This document shows positions 45,197 to 54,811 of a DNA stretch of 64,000 bases, piece by piece. The DNA comes from JAFRXK01 sp045603305 (GTDB lineage: Bacteria; Bacillota; Clostridia; Lachnospirales; Lachnospiraceae): the NCBI GenBank assembly GCA_045603305.1, contig JAZULV010000079.1, positions 1 through 64,000 on the forward strand, given 5' to 3'. Below the pieces are notes generated by a model. That model did not search any database. It was not told the origin of the DNA and worked only from the letters and a program-made list of their open reading frames with translations. Each line of letters begins with the position of its first letter. The first letter of the stretch is position 1. The position numbers were made by a program, and so were the translations under genes.

Positions 45197-46642
45197 TTAT
45201 GCCCTTTTCTTTCTTGCAGCAAATAATACTACTAATGCAAGTACACTTACAGGAAGCATGATTACCCAAATCATTGTTGATGTGTAATCGCCTGTGTTTG
45301 GAGCTGCCGCCTGAGTTGTAGTTGATTCAAGTGTTGCATCGTTTATTGCTACTGTTGTCTCCTCAGTAGTTGCTTCGGTTGTTGCTTCTATTGTTACCTC
45401 GGTTGTCGCTTCGGTTGTTACCTCAGTTGTTGCTTCGGTTGTCGCCTCTGTGGTTGCTTCGGTTGTTTCTTCAACAGCTTTCTCAAGAACAATCTTAACA
45501 AACTGGACATCATTTGACTCTGCTACAGTAACCTCTTTTGTAATTGGTTTATAATTAGCAGGAATATAATCAAAGCCTAAAGTATAATTACCGGCAGGAA
45601 CATTTATAAGTGTTGTTCCATCTTCCGGATAATCAACAGCCTTTGCTGTTATTCTTTTTGTATCATAAGCATATCTGCTGGTACCGGAATTTCCACCACC
45701 TACACCTGAACCATTTTCATCGCTATACTTATAATTTGTAGAAGCATAGTATGCTCTTGTTGACTTTTCAACATATATCTCAACATAACCCTGAGCATCA
45801 GGAACAGCAGCATTAATTACTGAACCACTGACAAAAACCAGTATAGCACTTCTATCCCTGTTGTCAGTTTCAAAGCTGTATACTCTACCAGCATTAGTAA
45901 TAGTGCCTGTTGCAGCATCATATTTCGGATATATATCAGAAAGCTTAACGCGTGTCTTAATATATTCTGTCGGTTCACTGCTCACGTTCACGCCATACAT
46001 ACTTCCTGCACCATTCCCCAGTCCAATCCATGAATTGTACTCACCGGCAGCCAAAGGATACTTATTTATTCTACCAGCATTATCATTAAATGTACACTTT
46101 GTACTACCAACACTAACATAACCTGTATAATACCTTGAAGCCCAACTGGAATCAACAACTGTAACAAGAGTATTTCCATCAACAGTAAGCTCTGTTTGTC
46201 GCTCTCCAATATAGTTGATTAAAACTTCATGTGTACTATTATCATAAAATTCAAGACTTCCTGAAACATTTATCATCTCTTCAAAACCATTATCATAATA
46301 CTTTACTTCCTTAGCAACATATGGTGCAACCAATGCTTCAAAAGTACTCTTTGGCTCACGAAAAACATTATAGCTAATACCTGAACCATTAAGCGTTGTA
46401 ACGGATGAACCATTTGCCGTCCAAGATGCTAATTCAACTCCGTAAGCATCACTAATATACATATTATTAAGGTTTACCGGATTCCCCTCTTCATCTACTA
46501 CCTGTACATTCAACATATTCTCAGGAGCTACTGTAACTACCTCATTTTCTGTGCTTTCGGCACTAACTGCAAATACAGAACCAAATACAGTTATCATTGC
46601 CAATAAAGCTACTGTTACTTTTTTTAAACTAGTTTTCTTCAT
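45197..46642 (-). CDS. Cell-surface protein with Thr/Glu-rich stalk and NTGD-type anchor
   Basis: 481 residues. A signal peptide (MKKTSLKKVTVALLAMITVFGSVFAVSA) is followed by a beta-rich region of about 370 residues with LNVQVVDEEGNPVNLNNMYISD. A later stretch, DGTTLINVPAGNYTLGFDYIPANYKPITKEVTV, looks like a SpaA/Cna-B or carboxypeptidase-regulatory fold. A low-complexity stalk of TTEA/TTEV repeats (about 395-435) leads to APNTGDYTS, a hydrophobic span and the tail RKKRA. The end resembles a sortase signal with PNTGD instead of LPxTG. The function is unknown; an adhesin or wall protein is likely. Confidence 0.75.
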   Translation of the reverse strand: MKKTSLKKVTVALLAMITVFGSVFAVSAESTENEVVTVAPENMLNVQVVDEEGNPVNLNNMYISDAYGVELASWTANGSSVTTLNGSGISYNVFREPKSTFEALVAPYVAKEVKYYDNGFEEMINVSGSLEFYDNSTHEVLINYIGERQTELTVDGNTLVTVVDSSWASRYYTGYVSVGSTKCTFNDNAGRINKYPLAAGEYNSWIGLGNGAGSMYGVNVSSEPTEYIKTRVKLSDIYPKYDAATGTITNAGRVYSFETDNRDRSAILVFVSGSVINAAVPDAQGYVEIYVEKSTRAYYASTNYKYSDENGSGVGGGNSGTSRYAYDTKRITAKAVDYPEDGTTLINVPAGNYTLGFDYIPANYKPITKEVTVAESNDVQFVKIVLEKAVEETTEATTEATTEATTEVTTEATTEVTIEATTEATTEETTVAINDATLESTTTQAAAPNTGDYTSTMIWVIMLPVSVLALVVLFAARKKRA

Positions 46643-46864
46643 TCTACTTTTCCTTTCTCATATTAATTCAGATTAGTTATTCTCTCGAAAGCCATTACCC
46701 CCAATTAATCCACTGAAAAACTTTCTCAAGAATTCACAACAGACCTAACTTTAACACAGAATATGTGATACTTCAATCATATTTTTCTATAAATACCATT
46801 TATAACATATTCTTTTCTGCACGTTAAATTATATTTTCACATATTACTTTAATGAAAACTAAGC

Positions 46865-47590
46865 TTAAAACAACACCTCGAACTGCACCATCAAATTTGC
46901 CATCACAACAGTAATAATCCCTGCCACAACTATGGACAAACTGCTCATAGCTCCTTCTACTTCACCCAGCTCTATTGCCTTTGATGTTCCAATGGCATGG
47001 GCTGAATTACCCATGGCAAGTCCCACTGCCACCGGCTCGGTAATTTTGAACAACCTGCAAACTGCCCTCGAAATAACTGCTCCAAATACTCCTGTAATAA
47101 CTACAGAGCATACCGTTATCGCAGTGTTACCCCCTATCTCCTCAGATACACCTATTGCAATTGCTGTAGTTATGGACTTAGGAAGCAAGGAAGCATAAAT
47201 TTCCGGCGACACATTAAGTAACAGCGATAAAAGTAATATTGAAAACGCTCCGGCAATAACACCTGCTAGTATGCCGCCAAACACCGCCAATATATTTTGC
47301 CTCAATATAAGAAGCTGCTTATACATAGGGACTGCCAGACATACCGTAGCCGGTGTGAGCAAAAAGGAAATGTACTTTGCTCCATAAATATATGTGTCAT
47401 AGTTTATACCGGACACAACCAACACAATAATAATTATTACAGAAGCAATTAACAGTGGATTTACAAACGTATATTTAAACTTCCTCTGCATAAAACTTCC
47501 GAACCAGTATGCAGTCAGGGTAAGCACCAGTCCGAAAAACACTGATTCATAAAAAGCGTTATTCAATAGTTCTGACATTTGAATCTCCAC
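46865..47590 (-). CDS. lrgB: LrgB/CidB family membrane protein
   Basis: 241 residues with about seven membrane spans. The stretch LLPKSITTAIAIGVSEEIGGNTAIT and later AVGLAMGNSAHAIGTSKAIELGEVEGAMSSL are the conserved LrgB core. The LrgAB pair is linked to control of murein hydrolases and to pyruvate or glycolate movement in other bacteria. Its start overlaps lrgA by 32 bp. Confidence 0.92.
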   Translation of the reverse strand: MEIQMSELLNNAFYESVFFGLVLTLTAYWFGSFMQRKFKYTFVNPLLIASVIIIIVLVVSGINYDTYIYGAKYISFLLTPATVCLAVPMYKQLLILRQNILAVFGGILAGVIAGAFSILLLSLLLNVSPEIYASLLPKSITTAIAIGVSEEIGGNTAITVCSVVITGVFGAVISRAVCRLFKITEPVAVGLAMGNSAHAIGTSKAIELGEVEGAMSSLSIVVAGIITVVMANLMVQFEVLF

Positions 47591-47936
47591 CCTTTCTCTT
47601 CTTAATTATCAACTGAGAAACAACTCCTGTAACAGCCATAACAACAACTGTGCTTGCTAAAGTAATAATTATGATTTGAATAAGACTCCCTTTAATATCG
47701 CCAAAAATATTCATCAAATTAACTGCTGCCGGCACAAACAACACCGGCATTATATTAAGAAGAAATCCGGATGCTTCTTCTATCTGCTCCTGATTAATAA
47801 TTCCTGTCAGAAGGCATAGAAACATAATGATAACTCCGTATACACTCGCCGGTACCGGCAAAGGAAGCAAGTGATTTAATAACTCCCCTGTCAAAGATAT
47901 AATCGCTATAATCATAAATTGAAATAAATACTTCAT
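47559..47936 (-). CDS. lrgA: LrgA/CidA family holin-like protein
   Basis: 125 residues with four membrane spans. It contains LLPLPVPASVYGVIIMFLCLLTGIINQEQIEE and VPAAVNLMN, the family core. The ATG at 47936 has GAGGTG five bases upstream. The frame extends to 48002, but that extension lacks a ribosome site. It is paired and overlapping with lrgB. Confidence 0.9.
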   Translation of the reverse strand: MKYLFQFMIIAIISLTGELLNHLLPLPVPASVYGVIIMFLCLLTGIINQEQIEEASGFLLNIMPVLFVPAAVNLMNIFGDIKGSLIQIIIITLASTVVVMAVTGVVSQLIIKKRKGGDSNVRTIE

Positions 47937-48028
47937 GTGAACACCTCGATATAAGTATGGACAGTTTTCCATATATACTAACATATATTTCAAAGATAAC
48001 AAGCATAAAAATAAATGCCAACAAATAA

Positions 48029-48062
48029 AAGAAGCTGGTACACCTTAGCGTAACAGCTTCTT
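48029..48062 (-). terminator. Terminator of the EF-G paralogue
   Basis: Arms AAGAAGCTG and CAGCTTCTT followed by TTATTTG on the minus strand, 40 bp after the stop. Confidence 0.85.
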
Positions 48063-48102
48063 AAAATCACTTATTTATTAAATTTGATAAAAACAAATTA
48101 TC

Positions 48103-50181
48103 TTATTCCTCTGCTCTTGCTGCAATTTCCTTAGCCTGAACATCTGATGGAGCCTGCTCATATCTTGCAAACTCATACTCGAAATCACCGATACCACCGG
48201 TCATTGAACGAAGGTCTGTAGAATATCCCATCATCTCTGACATAGGAACGTCAGCTTCTACAATCTGGTTGCCCTTGTTATCAGGATTCATACCGAGTAC
48301 ACGGCCTCTTCTCTTGTTGAGGTCACCCATAACATCACCGGTGAATCTGTCAGGAACTGTAACCTTAACTGATACGATTGGCTCAAGGAGTACCGGCTTA
48401 GCATCCGGCTCTGAGAAAGCTTTCTTAACAGCGAGGATAGATGCCATCTTGAATGCCATCTCTGATGAGTCTACAGGATGGTATGAACCAAATACAAGTG
48501 TAGCCTTAAGACCAACTACAGGATAACCTGCAAGAGGTCCCTTTGTAACACATTCCTGAATACCCTTTTCAACTGCCGGGAAGTAGTTCTTAGGAACAAC
48601 ACCACCAACAATCTTCTCTTCGAATACATAAGCACTTTCAAGATCGCCTGATGGCTCGAATTCCATAACAACATCACCGTACTGGCCATGTCCGCCGGAC
48701 TGCTTCTTGTGCTTACCCTGTACCTTAACCTTACCGCGGATGGTCTCTCTGAATGCAACTCTTGGAGTTCCAAGCTCGATCTCAACCTTATATCTGTTAA
48801 GAAGCTTGCTTACTACTATCTCAAGATGCTGGTCACCAATACCGTAAATCAATGTCTGTCTGTTCTCTTTATCATTAACAACCTTAAGTGTTAAATCTTC
48901 TTCCATAAGCTTTGAAAGAGCTCCGGCAATCTTATCTTCATCGCCCTTATTCTTAGCTACATAACTCATATATGTATATGGAACAGGAATCTGTGGTCTC
49001 TCGTACTCTACGTTGTTGTTCTTAGCTGCAAGAGTATCGCCGGTAGCTGTTGATGTAAGCTTAGGAATAGCACCGATATCGCCGGCACGAAGTGCTTCAA
49101 CTTCGATAGCTTCCTTACCTCTTAAGATGTAAAGCTTACCAATCTTCTCTTCTGTATCCTTAGATACATTGTAAGCTACGCTGTCTGCTCTAAGTACACC
49201 TGAGCAAACCTTTACTAATGAATACTTACCAATGAATGGGTCGATAAGAGTCTTCCAAACCTTAGCACTCATAGGCTTAGCGTCATCATAATTCGCCTCG
49301 AATACTTCGTCAGTGTCTTTATTAATACCTGAGATAGTAAGCTTCTCCGGTGATGGGAAGTACTTCTCGATAGTCTCAAGGAGCATTCTTGTGCCCTGTC
49401 CGTTAATTCCGGCACCCATAACTACAGGAACAATGTTGCAGTCCATAACGTGGGTTCTTAATGCGATAGAAATCTCATCATATGTGAACTCGTCGCCGCC
49501 GAAATATCTGTCCATATACTCTTCGCTTGTCTCAGCAACAGCCTCAAGAAGAGCCTCACGATACTTCTCTAAATTCTCCATAGAGTAATCAGGAATATCG
49601 CTGTCAACGTAATCATTAAGGTTAGTGAACTTACGTCCCTTCATCTTAACGATATTAACGAAACCTACGAATCTCTCATTCTCTCTGATAGGCATCTGGA
49701 AAGGTGCTATCTTATTACCATATAAGTCCTGTAAGTCCTCAACTACCTGACGGAAGCTGGCATTATCATCATCCATACCTGTTACAAAGAATAATCTAGG
49801 AAGATTATACTTCTCACAAAGATTCCATGCCTTCTGAGTTCCTACTTCAACGCCTGAACGTCCGTTAATAACGATAATAGCTGCATCAGCAACACTTGCT
49901 GCTTCTTCTGCTTCACCAACGAAATCAAAGTATCCAGGTGTATCAATAAAGTTAATCTTAGTTCCTTCTCTTACTATCGGAATAGTTGTTGCAGATATAG
50001 AAAAAAGTCTCTTAATCTCTTCTTTATCAAAATCACTTATGGTATTTCCATCAGTAATTTTTCCCTGACGATTGGTTACTCCTGTAATATTTGCAATTGA
50101 TTCGATTAATGTAGTCTTTCCGCTGCCACCATGTCCAAGTAAAACAACATTACGAATTTTCCCCGTTTCGAATACATTCAT
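48103..50181 (-). CDS. EF-G-like translation GTPase (FusA paralogue)
   Basis: 692 residues. Five EF-G domains can be followed. G1 is GHGGSGKTT rather than the usual AHIDAGKTT, G2 lies in the ISATTIPI stretch, and G3 is DTPGYFDF. The G4 site that should read NKxD is TGMD. Domain IV has the KHKKQSGGHGQYGDVVMEFEP segment, and domain V ends RSMTGGIGDFEYEFARYEQ. It belongs to the EF-G-like (EF-G II) group in Firmicutes, whose role is unclear. The ATG at 50181 is 8 bp after GGAGG. A GAGAAC/GTTCTC inverted repeat lies in its leader (50216-50245). Confidence 0.85.
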   Translation of the reverse strand: MNVFETGKIRNVVLLGHGGSGKTTLIESIANITGVTNRQGKITDGNTISDFDKEEIKRLFSISATTIPIVREGTKINFIDTPGYFDFVGEAEEAASVADAAIIVINGRSGVEVGTQKAWNLCEKYNLPRLFFVTGMDDDNASFRQVVEDLQDLYGNKIAPFQMPIRENERFVGFVNIVKMKGRKFTNLNDYVDSDIPDYSMENLEKYREALLEAVAETSEEYMDRYFGGDEFTYDEISIALRTHVMDCNIVPVVMGAGINGQGTRMLLETIEKYFPSPEKLTISGINKDTDEVFEANYDDAKPMSAKVWKTLIDPFIGKYSLVKVCSGVLRADSVAYNVSKDTEEKIGKLYILRGKEAIEVEALRAGDIGAIPKLTSTATGDTLAAKNNNVEYERPQIPVPYTYMSYVAKNKGDEDKIAGALSKLMEEDLTLKVVNDKENRQTLIYGIGDQHLEIVVSKLLNRYKVEIELGTPRVAFRETIRGKVKVQGKHKKQSGGHGQYGDVVMEFEPSGDLESAYVFEEKIVGGVVPKNYFPAVEKGIQECVTKGPLAGYPVVGLKATLVFGSYHPVDSSEMAFKMASILAVKKAFSEPDAKPVLLEPIVSVKVTVPDRFTGDVMGDLNKRRGRVLGMNPDNKGNQIVEADVPMSEMMGYSTDLRSMTGGIGDFEYEFARYEQAPSDVQAKEIAARAEE

Positions 50182-50417
50182 GTGCATTTCCTCCCTAAAA
50201 TCGCGATATTTTATTGAGAACAAAGAGGGTTATCGCTTCGTTCTCAAAAAACTAACCATATCAGGCAAAAATTTTGTCATATTTTCAACTCTTACTAATA
50301 CAGTCGGTTTACTTCATAGTTATAATATACTAAATATTCAGAAAAAAAGCAACAATAAGATGAATTTTTAACAAAGTTTTTAATGTTTAGCCCGCTAAAG
50401 TTTAGCCCTTTAAAGTG

Positions 50418-50446
50418 TTGACATATAATGAATATATGATTACAAT
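50418..50446 (+). promoter_or_regulatory. Promoter of tyrA-aroA
   Basis: TTGACA (50418-50423), a 17-bp spacer and TACAAT (50441-50446), 39 bp before the GTG start. Confidence 0.8.
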
Positions 50447-50484
50447 ATTTATTAAGTTATTTTGTCAGATTGGAGGACAACCTT

Positions 50485-51582
50485 GTGAGTAATTTAACTG
50501 TTGGATTTATAGGCTTAGGACTTATAGGCGGTTCAATTGCAAAGGGCTTTAAGTTAAAACACCCTGATATGAAGATTATGGCATATGCCCGAAGAAAGAG
50601 TACACTTTTGGCAGCCTTTGACGATAAAACCATTGACGTTATGTTAGACGGTATAGATGAGACTTTAAGTGAATGTGATTACATTTTCTTATGTACTCCT
50701 GTTACACTTAATGAAATGTATATCAGTGCGATTAAGCCATTCCTAAAAGAAGGCGGTATTATCACCGACGTAGGAAGTGTTAAGGGTAATATCCACCGAG
50801 GTATTGAAAAGCTCGGACTTGAAGCAAGCTTCATTGGCGGCCACCCTATGGCAGGCTCTGAAAAGAGCGGCTATGAAAACGCCAACGACCATCTTATGGA
50901 GAATGCCTACTATGTTATTACTCCTACGCAGTTGTCACCACAAGACAAGGTTCAGGAATTAACCGGACTGGTTCAGGATATAGGTGCCATTCCTCTGGTT
51001 ATGGACTATCAGACTCATGATTATGTAGTGGCCGGAATCAGTCATCTTCCGCATATTATTGCTGCAACCTTAGTTAATCTGGTAAAGGACAAGGACTGCG
51101 ATGCCCAGCTTATGAAACAGGTAGCTGCCGGAGGCTTTAAGGACATTACAAGAATCGCCTCTTCTTCCCCGGAGATGTGGCAGCAGATTTGCATGGAGAA
51201 CAAGGATAACCTTGCAAATATTCTGGGAGACTATATTGAATCTCTTAAAGCGATTAAAGTTGAAATTGAAGCCGCAAGTAATACCGCAGTTTATGATTTG
51301 TTTGAAGAATCAAGAGAATATCGTAATTCTCTCCCTGATAAATCCCGCGGTCCGATTAAGAAGCATTATGCGATATATTGTGATATAATCGATAAGGCCG
51401 GTGCGATAGCTACTATTGCTACTATCCTTGGCGTGCATCAGATCAGTATTAAAAATATCGGAATTATCCACAACCGTGAATTTGAAGAAGGTGTACTAAG
51501 CATAGAGTTCTATGATGAGAAGTCTTCCTTAGAAGCTGCTGACCTCTTAAAGAAATTCCAGTATACTATATACATACGATAA
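50485..51582 (+). CDS. tyrA: Prephenate dehydrogenase with ACT domain
   Basis: 365 residues from a GTG codon. GGAGG at 50472-50476 lies 8 bp upstream; the upstream in-frame TTG lacks a ribosome site. The NAD-binding motif GFIGLGLIGGSIAKG is at about 7-21, and the catalytic HPMAGSEKSGYENA follows. The segment GISHLPHIIAATLVNL is typical of TyrA, and a C-terminal ACT domain (about 295-365) may bind tyrosine. The enzyme makes 4-hydroxyphenylpyruvate. It is followed by aroA in the same aromatic operon. Confidence 0.95.
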   Translation: MSNLTVGFIGLGLIGGSIAKGFKLKHPDMKIMAYARRKSTLLAAFDDKTIDVMLDGIDETLSECDYIFLCTPVTLNEMYISAIKPFLKEGGIITDVGSVKGNIHRGIEKLGLEASFIGGHPMAGSEKSGYENANDHLMENAYYVITPTQLSPQDKVQELTGLVQDIGAIPLVMDYQTHDYVVAGISHLPHIIAATLVNLVKDKDCDAQLMKQVAAGGFKDITRIASSSPEMWQQICMENKDNLANILGDYIESLKAIKVEIEAASNTAVYDLFEESREYRNSLPDKSRGPIKKHYAIYCDIIDKAGAIATIATILGVHQISIKNIGIIHNREFEEGVLSIEFYDEKSSLEAADLLKKFQYTIYIR

Positions 51583-51693
51583 AATATTGAGGCTTCTTCA
51601 GAAGCGGAGCAGCCGGTTTCATCGTATTGCTTGCCAAATGAGCTAAGACTAATAATAACGGTGCCACGATTGTGGCACAGAATGGAGACTATT

Positions 51694-52974
51694 ATGATAA
51701 TTACCAGAGCAAATAAGCTTAGAGGTGAAATAACTATCCCCGGCGATAAGTCCATATCCCACAGAAGTATAATGTTCGGTGCCTTAGCAAAGGGCACCAC
51801 TGAGATACATCATTTTCTTCAAAGTGCAGACTGTCTTTCTACTATCTCATGCTTTGAAAAGATGGGCGTTATTGTAGAGAACAAAGGAGAAACTGTATTA
51901 GTTCACGGCAAGGGACTTAGAGGTCTTTCAAAGCCTTTAGAGATTCTTGACTGTGGTAACAGCGGCACCACCACAAGACTTATTTCAGGTATATTGTCTG
52001 CCCAGAATTTTGACGTAACCCTTACCGGTGACGCTTCTATTCAGAAGCGCCCGATGAAGCGTATCATAGAGCCTCTTTCAATGATGGGAGCTGATATATC
52101 AAGTATTAATAACAATGGTTGTGCTCCCCTTGCAATCCGAGGTACAAAGCTTCATGGCATCCACTATCATTCAAAGGTTGCCTCCGCCCAGGTTAAGTCC
52201 TCTATTCTGCTTGCGGGACTTTATGCTGACGGAGAGACAAAAGTTACAGAGCCTTATGTTTCAAGAAATCATTCCGAGTTAATGCTTAACTATTTCGGTG
52301 CCGATGTATCTACGGAAAACACTACTGCATCAATTAAGCCTGCCGATGAGTTATTTGCACAGAAGGTAATTGTTCCGGGAGACATATCTTCTGCAGCCTA
52401 CTTTATTGCTGCCGGACTTATTGTTCCGGATTCTGAAATCCTCATTAAGAATGTAGGTGTTAATCCTACCAGAGATGGTATTATCAGAGTATGCAGGGAA
52501 ATGGGTGCTGATATTACTCTCCTCAACGAAACAAACGCTTCCGGTGAGCCAACCGCTGACATTCTGGTAAGAACCAGCAGCTTAAAGGGCACTACTATTG
52601 AAGGCGCGATAATCCCTACTCTTATCGACGAACTTCCGATTATAGCAGTTATGGCATGCTTTGCAGAAGGCACTACTGTTATCAAAGACGCTGCCGAGCT
52701 TAAGGTAAAGGAATCCAACCGTATAGCAGTTATGGTAAATAACCTCTCTCTTATGGGAGCTGATATTATCGAAACTGAAGATGGCATGATTATAAACGGC
52801 GGCAAGACTTTACATGGAGCTGCCATTGACAGTCACCTTGACCACCGCATTGCCATGAGCTTTGCGGTATGCGGCATGGCAAGTGACGGAGAGACTAAGA
52901 TACTCGGAAGTGAATGTGTGAACATCTCTTACCCTGAGTTTTATGACGATATGGGCAGACTCTTAAGCAATTAG
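51694..52974 (+). CDS. aroA: 5-enolpyruvylshikimate-3-phosphate synthase
   Basis: 426 residues. Both EPSP synthase signatures are present: LDCGNSGTTTRLISGIL and VKESNRIAVMVNNLSLMGADI. The substrate loops GDKSISHRSIMFGAL and DGETKVTEPYVSRNHSELML are intact. The start at 51694 follows GGAGA and the conserved MIITRANKL head. The frame opens 21 codons earlier but has no ribosome site there. The 111-bp gap from tyrA holds two hairpins (see findings). Confidence 0.96.
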   Translation: MIITRANKLRGEITIPGDKSISHRSIMFGALAKGTTEIHHFLQSADCLSTISCFEKMGVIVENKGETVLVHGKGLRGLSKPLEILDCGNSGTTTRLISGILSAQNFDVTLTGDASIQKRPMKRIIEPLSMMGADISSINNNGCAPLAIRGTKLHGIHYHSKVASAQVKSSILLAGLYADGETKVTEPYVSRNHSELMLNYFGADVSTENTTASIKPADELFAQKVIVPGDISSAAYFIAAGLIVPDSEILIKNVGVNPTRDGIIRVCREMGADITLLNETNASGEPTADILVRTSSLKGTTIEGAIIPTLIDELPIIAVMACFAEGTTVIKDAAELKVKESNRIAVMVNNLSLMGADIIETEDGMIINGGKTLHGAAIDSHLDHRIAMSFAVCGMASDGETKILGSECVNISYPEFYDDMGRLLSN

Positions 52975-53000
52975 TATAAAATAAATATCATATATAAATT

Positions 53001-53035
53001 AAGTCTTCTATGTAAAACCAATCCATAGAAGACTT
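53001..53035 (+). terminator. Terminator of aroA (bidirectional)
   Basis: Perfect 12-bp arms AAGTCTTCTATG/CATAGAAGACTT with T5 on the plus strand. It also lies just after the pnuC stop on the other strand. Confidence 0.9.
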
Positions 53036-53051
53036 TTTATTTACCAAGTTT

Positions 53052-53756
53052 TTATTTTACTTCACTTACCTCTCCAAGCTTCTGTCTCTTTTTCATTACC
53101 CTCCAGTTCCAGAAACCATACAAATCATTTATTAAAAATATAACAAAGCACAATACCATAGGCAAATACTCTATATTATCAATTGAAGCCAGTACCCACA
53201 GAATAATAAGAACAATGTCATTTGCTCCGTAGGCAATCGCATAATAAGGGCTTCTCAAAAACATAAGTCCCGATGCCGCAAAGCTTGTTGCTATAGACAA
53301 AGTACTGATAAATAAATTAGAAGTTCCACAGGCTTTTAATATAAAGTAGAAAACAAAGGTTACAACTGCTGTAGCCATAATTAATATCACCCATGATGAC
53401 TTCTTTAAATCATTTACCTTTACTTCATGGGCAGTATAAGGATTTCTTATCCAGGCAATCATTGATACAACTGCGATAGGTGCGGTCATTCCCAGATAGG
53501 TAATTATTTCTCCAAAATACCTGAATTTTAAAGAAACTAATGAATACAAAACACTGAAAATCACAGTTAATAACTGTCCCATGGCATCGCCCTTAGCTAC
53601 AAATATCAATGCACTTACTCCAACCAAAGATGCCAAGACTGCCAGCCAGTAATTATCCGGGCTGAATATATAACTTACAATTATGGCTAGTACTGAAAAA
53701 GCCCATAAACACCTCTCAAATTTATTCAAGTTCTTTACTGATTCAACAATATTCAT
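53052..53756 (-). CDS. pnuC: Nicotinamide riboside/mononucleotide transporter PnuC
   Basis: 234 residues with about seven membrane spans. Family motifs are WLAVLASLVGVSALIFVAKGDAMGQLL and the C-terminal INDLYGFWNWRVM (Asn-Asp-x-Tyr-Gly). PnuC facilitates uptake of a vitamin precursor that is then trapped by phosphorylation. No nadR or kinase gene is adjacent. The ATG at 53756 has AGGAGA upstream; the frame extends to 53801 without a site. A promoter and a structured leader precede it. The substrate could also be thiamine or riboflavin-like, since Pnu proteins vary. Confidence 0.88.
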   Translation of the reverse strand: MNIVESVKNLNKFERCLWAFSVLAIIVSYIFSPDNYWLAVLASLVGVSALIFVAKGDAMGQLLTVIFSVLYSLVSLKFRYFGEIITYLGMTAPIAVVSMIAWIRNPYTAHEVKVNDLKKSSWVILIMATAVVTFVFYFILKACGTSNLFISTLSIATSFAASGLMFLRSPYYAIAYGANDIVLIILWVLASIDNIEYLPMVLCFVIFLINDLYGFWNWRVMKKRQKLGEVSEVK

Positions 53757-53905
53757 AATATCTCCTAAACCTTTGATTAATTTTCTCCGCCCGTTTCTCA
53801 CCTAACAACAAAAGCATCCGCAACATATCTTCTAAGACCTAACGATATGCTAACGAATGCTCAACACATTTCGACTACCCGGTGGCAGATAAACCAATAT
53901 AATTT
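53757..53905 (-). promoter_or_regulatory. Structured 5' leader of pnuC
   Basis: About 150 nt. A long hairpin (53813-53861) pairs AGCATTCG with CGGATGCT and then AGCATATC with GATATGTT, allowing G-U pairs. A short CTGCC/GGGTAG hairpin lies near 53877-53890 on its 5' side. No T-run attenuator is seen. I cannot assign a riboswitch class. Confidence 0.45.
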
Positions 53906-53910
53906 ATGTG

Positions 53911-53939
53911 AGTATATCATTAAAGACTTGCTCTGTCAA
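53911..53939 (-). promoter_or_regulatory. Promoter of pnuC
   Basis: Minus strand TTGACA (53934-53939), a 17-bp spacer and TATACT (53911-53916). Confidence 0.85.
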
Positions 53940-53968
53940 ACCTGTATTATTATAAAATTAACGTCATG

Positions 53969-54769
53969 CTAATAAATTGGTACTACACCGCCATCATATG
54001 TATTTTCAATATATTCTCTTACTTCATCACTCTGTAATGCACTAATTAATGCCTGAATAGCCGGGTTTTCCACATCTGACTGCTCCACCGCAAGAATATT
54101 AGCATATTTCATCGCCGATTCAGAATCCGCTTCCTCTACCGCCAGTGCATCACCGGCATCAAGCCCTGCTCCTATTGCATAGTTACCATTGATAACAGCA
54201 ATGTCCACGTCCTCTAAAGTTCTTGCAAGCTGGGCAGCTTCAATTTCTTTGATATTCAGATTCTTAGGATTAGACTCAATATCCAGTATTGTCGCTGTAA
54301 ATCCGGTTCCTTCTTTTAATGTGATAAGCCCCTTAGCCTCCAGTAAAAACAAAGCTCTTGCTTCATTGGTTCCGTCATTAGGAATGGCTACAACCGCACC
54401 GTCAGAAAGCTCCTCCAAAGAAGAGAGTTCCTTAGAATAAATACCAAAGGGTTCATAGTGAACCGAGGCTGCTGACACTATACTTGTTCCGTTTTGAGCG
54501 TTAAAATCTTCAAGGTAGGGCTGGTGCTGATAAAAGTTCGCATCAAGCTCACCGCTTTCTACGGCAAGATTTGGCAGTACATAATCATTATATTCTACAA
54601 TTTCAAGCACATAGCCCTGCTCTGCCAGTATTTCCTTTGCAACTTCAAGAATACCGGCATGAGGTGTTACACTGGCGCCCACTTTGATTGTCTTATCATC
54701 TTTTTTACCGCCGCAACCGGCAGCCAGTACTGAAATAACAACCAATAATATAATCAAAGCCTTTTTCAT
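53969..54769 (-). CDS. metQ: Methionine-binding lipoprotein MetQ
   Basis: 266 residues. Lipobox AAGC (Cys about 19) and the NlpA/MetQ fold: IKVGASVTPHAGILEVAKEILAEQGY, YNDYVLPNLAVESGELDANFYQHQPYL and NDGTNEARALFLLEAKGLI. The AVINGNYAIGAGLD segment lines the ligand pocket. It delivers D/L-methionine to MetNI. It is the last gene of metN-metI-metQ, 42 bp after metI. Confidence 0.95.
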   Translation of the reverse strand: MKKALIILLVVISVLAAGCGGKKDDKTIKVGASVTPHAGILEVAKEILAEQGYVLEIVEYNDYVLPNLAVESGELDANFYQHQPYLEDFNAQNGTSIVSAASVHYEPFGIYSKELSSLEELSDGAVVAIPNDGTNEARALFLLEAKGLITLKEGTGFTATILDIESNPKNLNIKEIEAAQLARTLEDVDIAVINGNYAIGAGLDAGDALAVEEADSESAMKYANILAVEQSDVENPAIQALISALQSDEVREYIENTYDGGVVPIY

Positions 54770-54811
54770 AATACACTTTTCCCTTTCTGCAAAATATTTT
54801 TATCACTAAAA

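Noticed and set aside
53757..53905. Resemblance of CACCGGGTAGTCGA in the pnuC leader to the 3' part of a c-di-GMP-I riboswitch
   Set aside because: The promoter leaves no room for the first half of that riboswitch and the tetraloop/receptor parts are missing.
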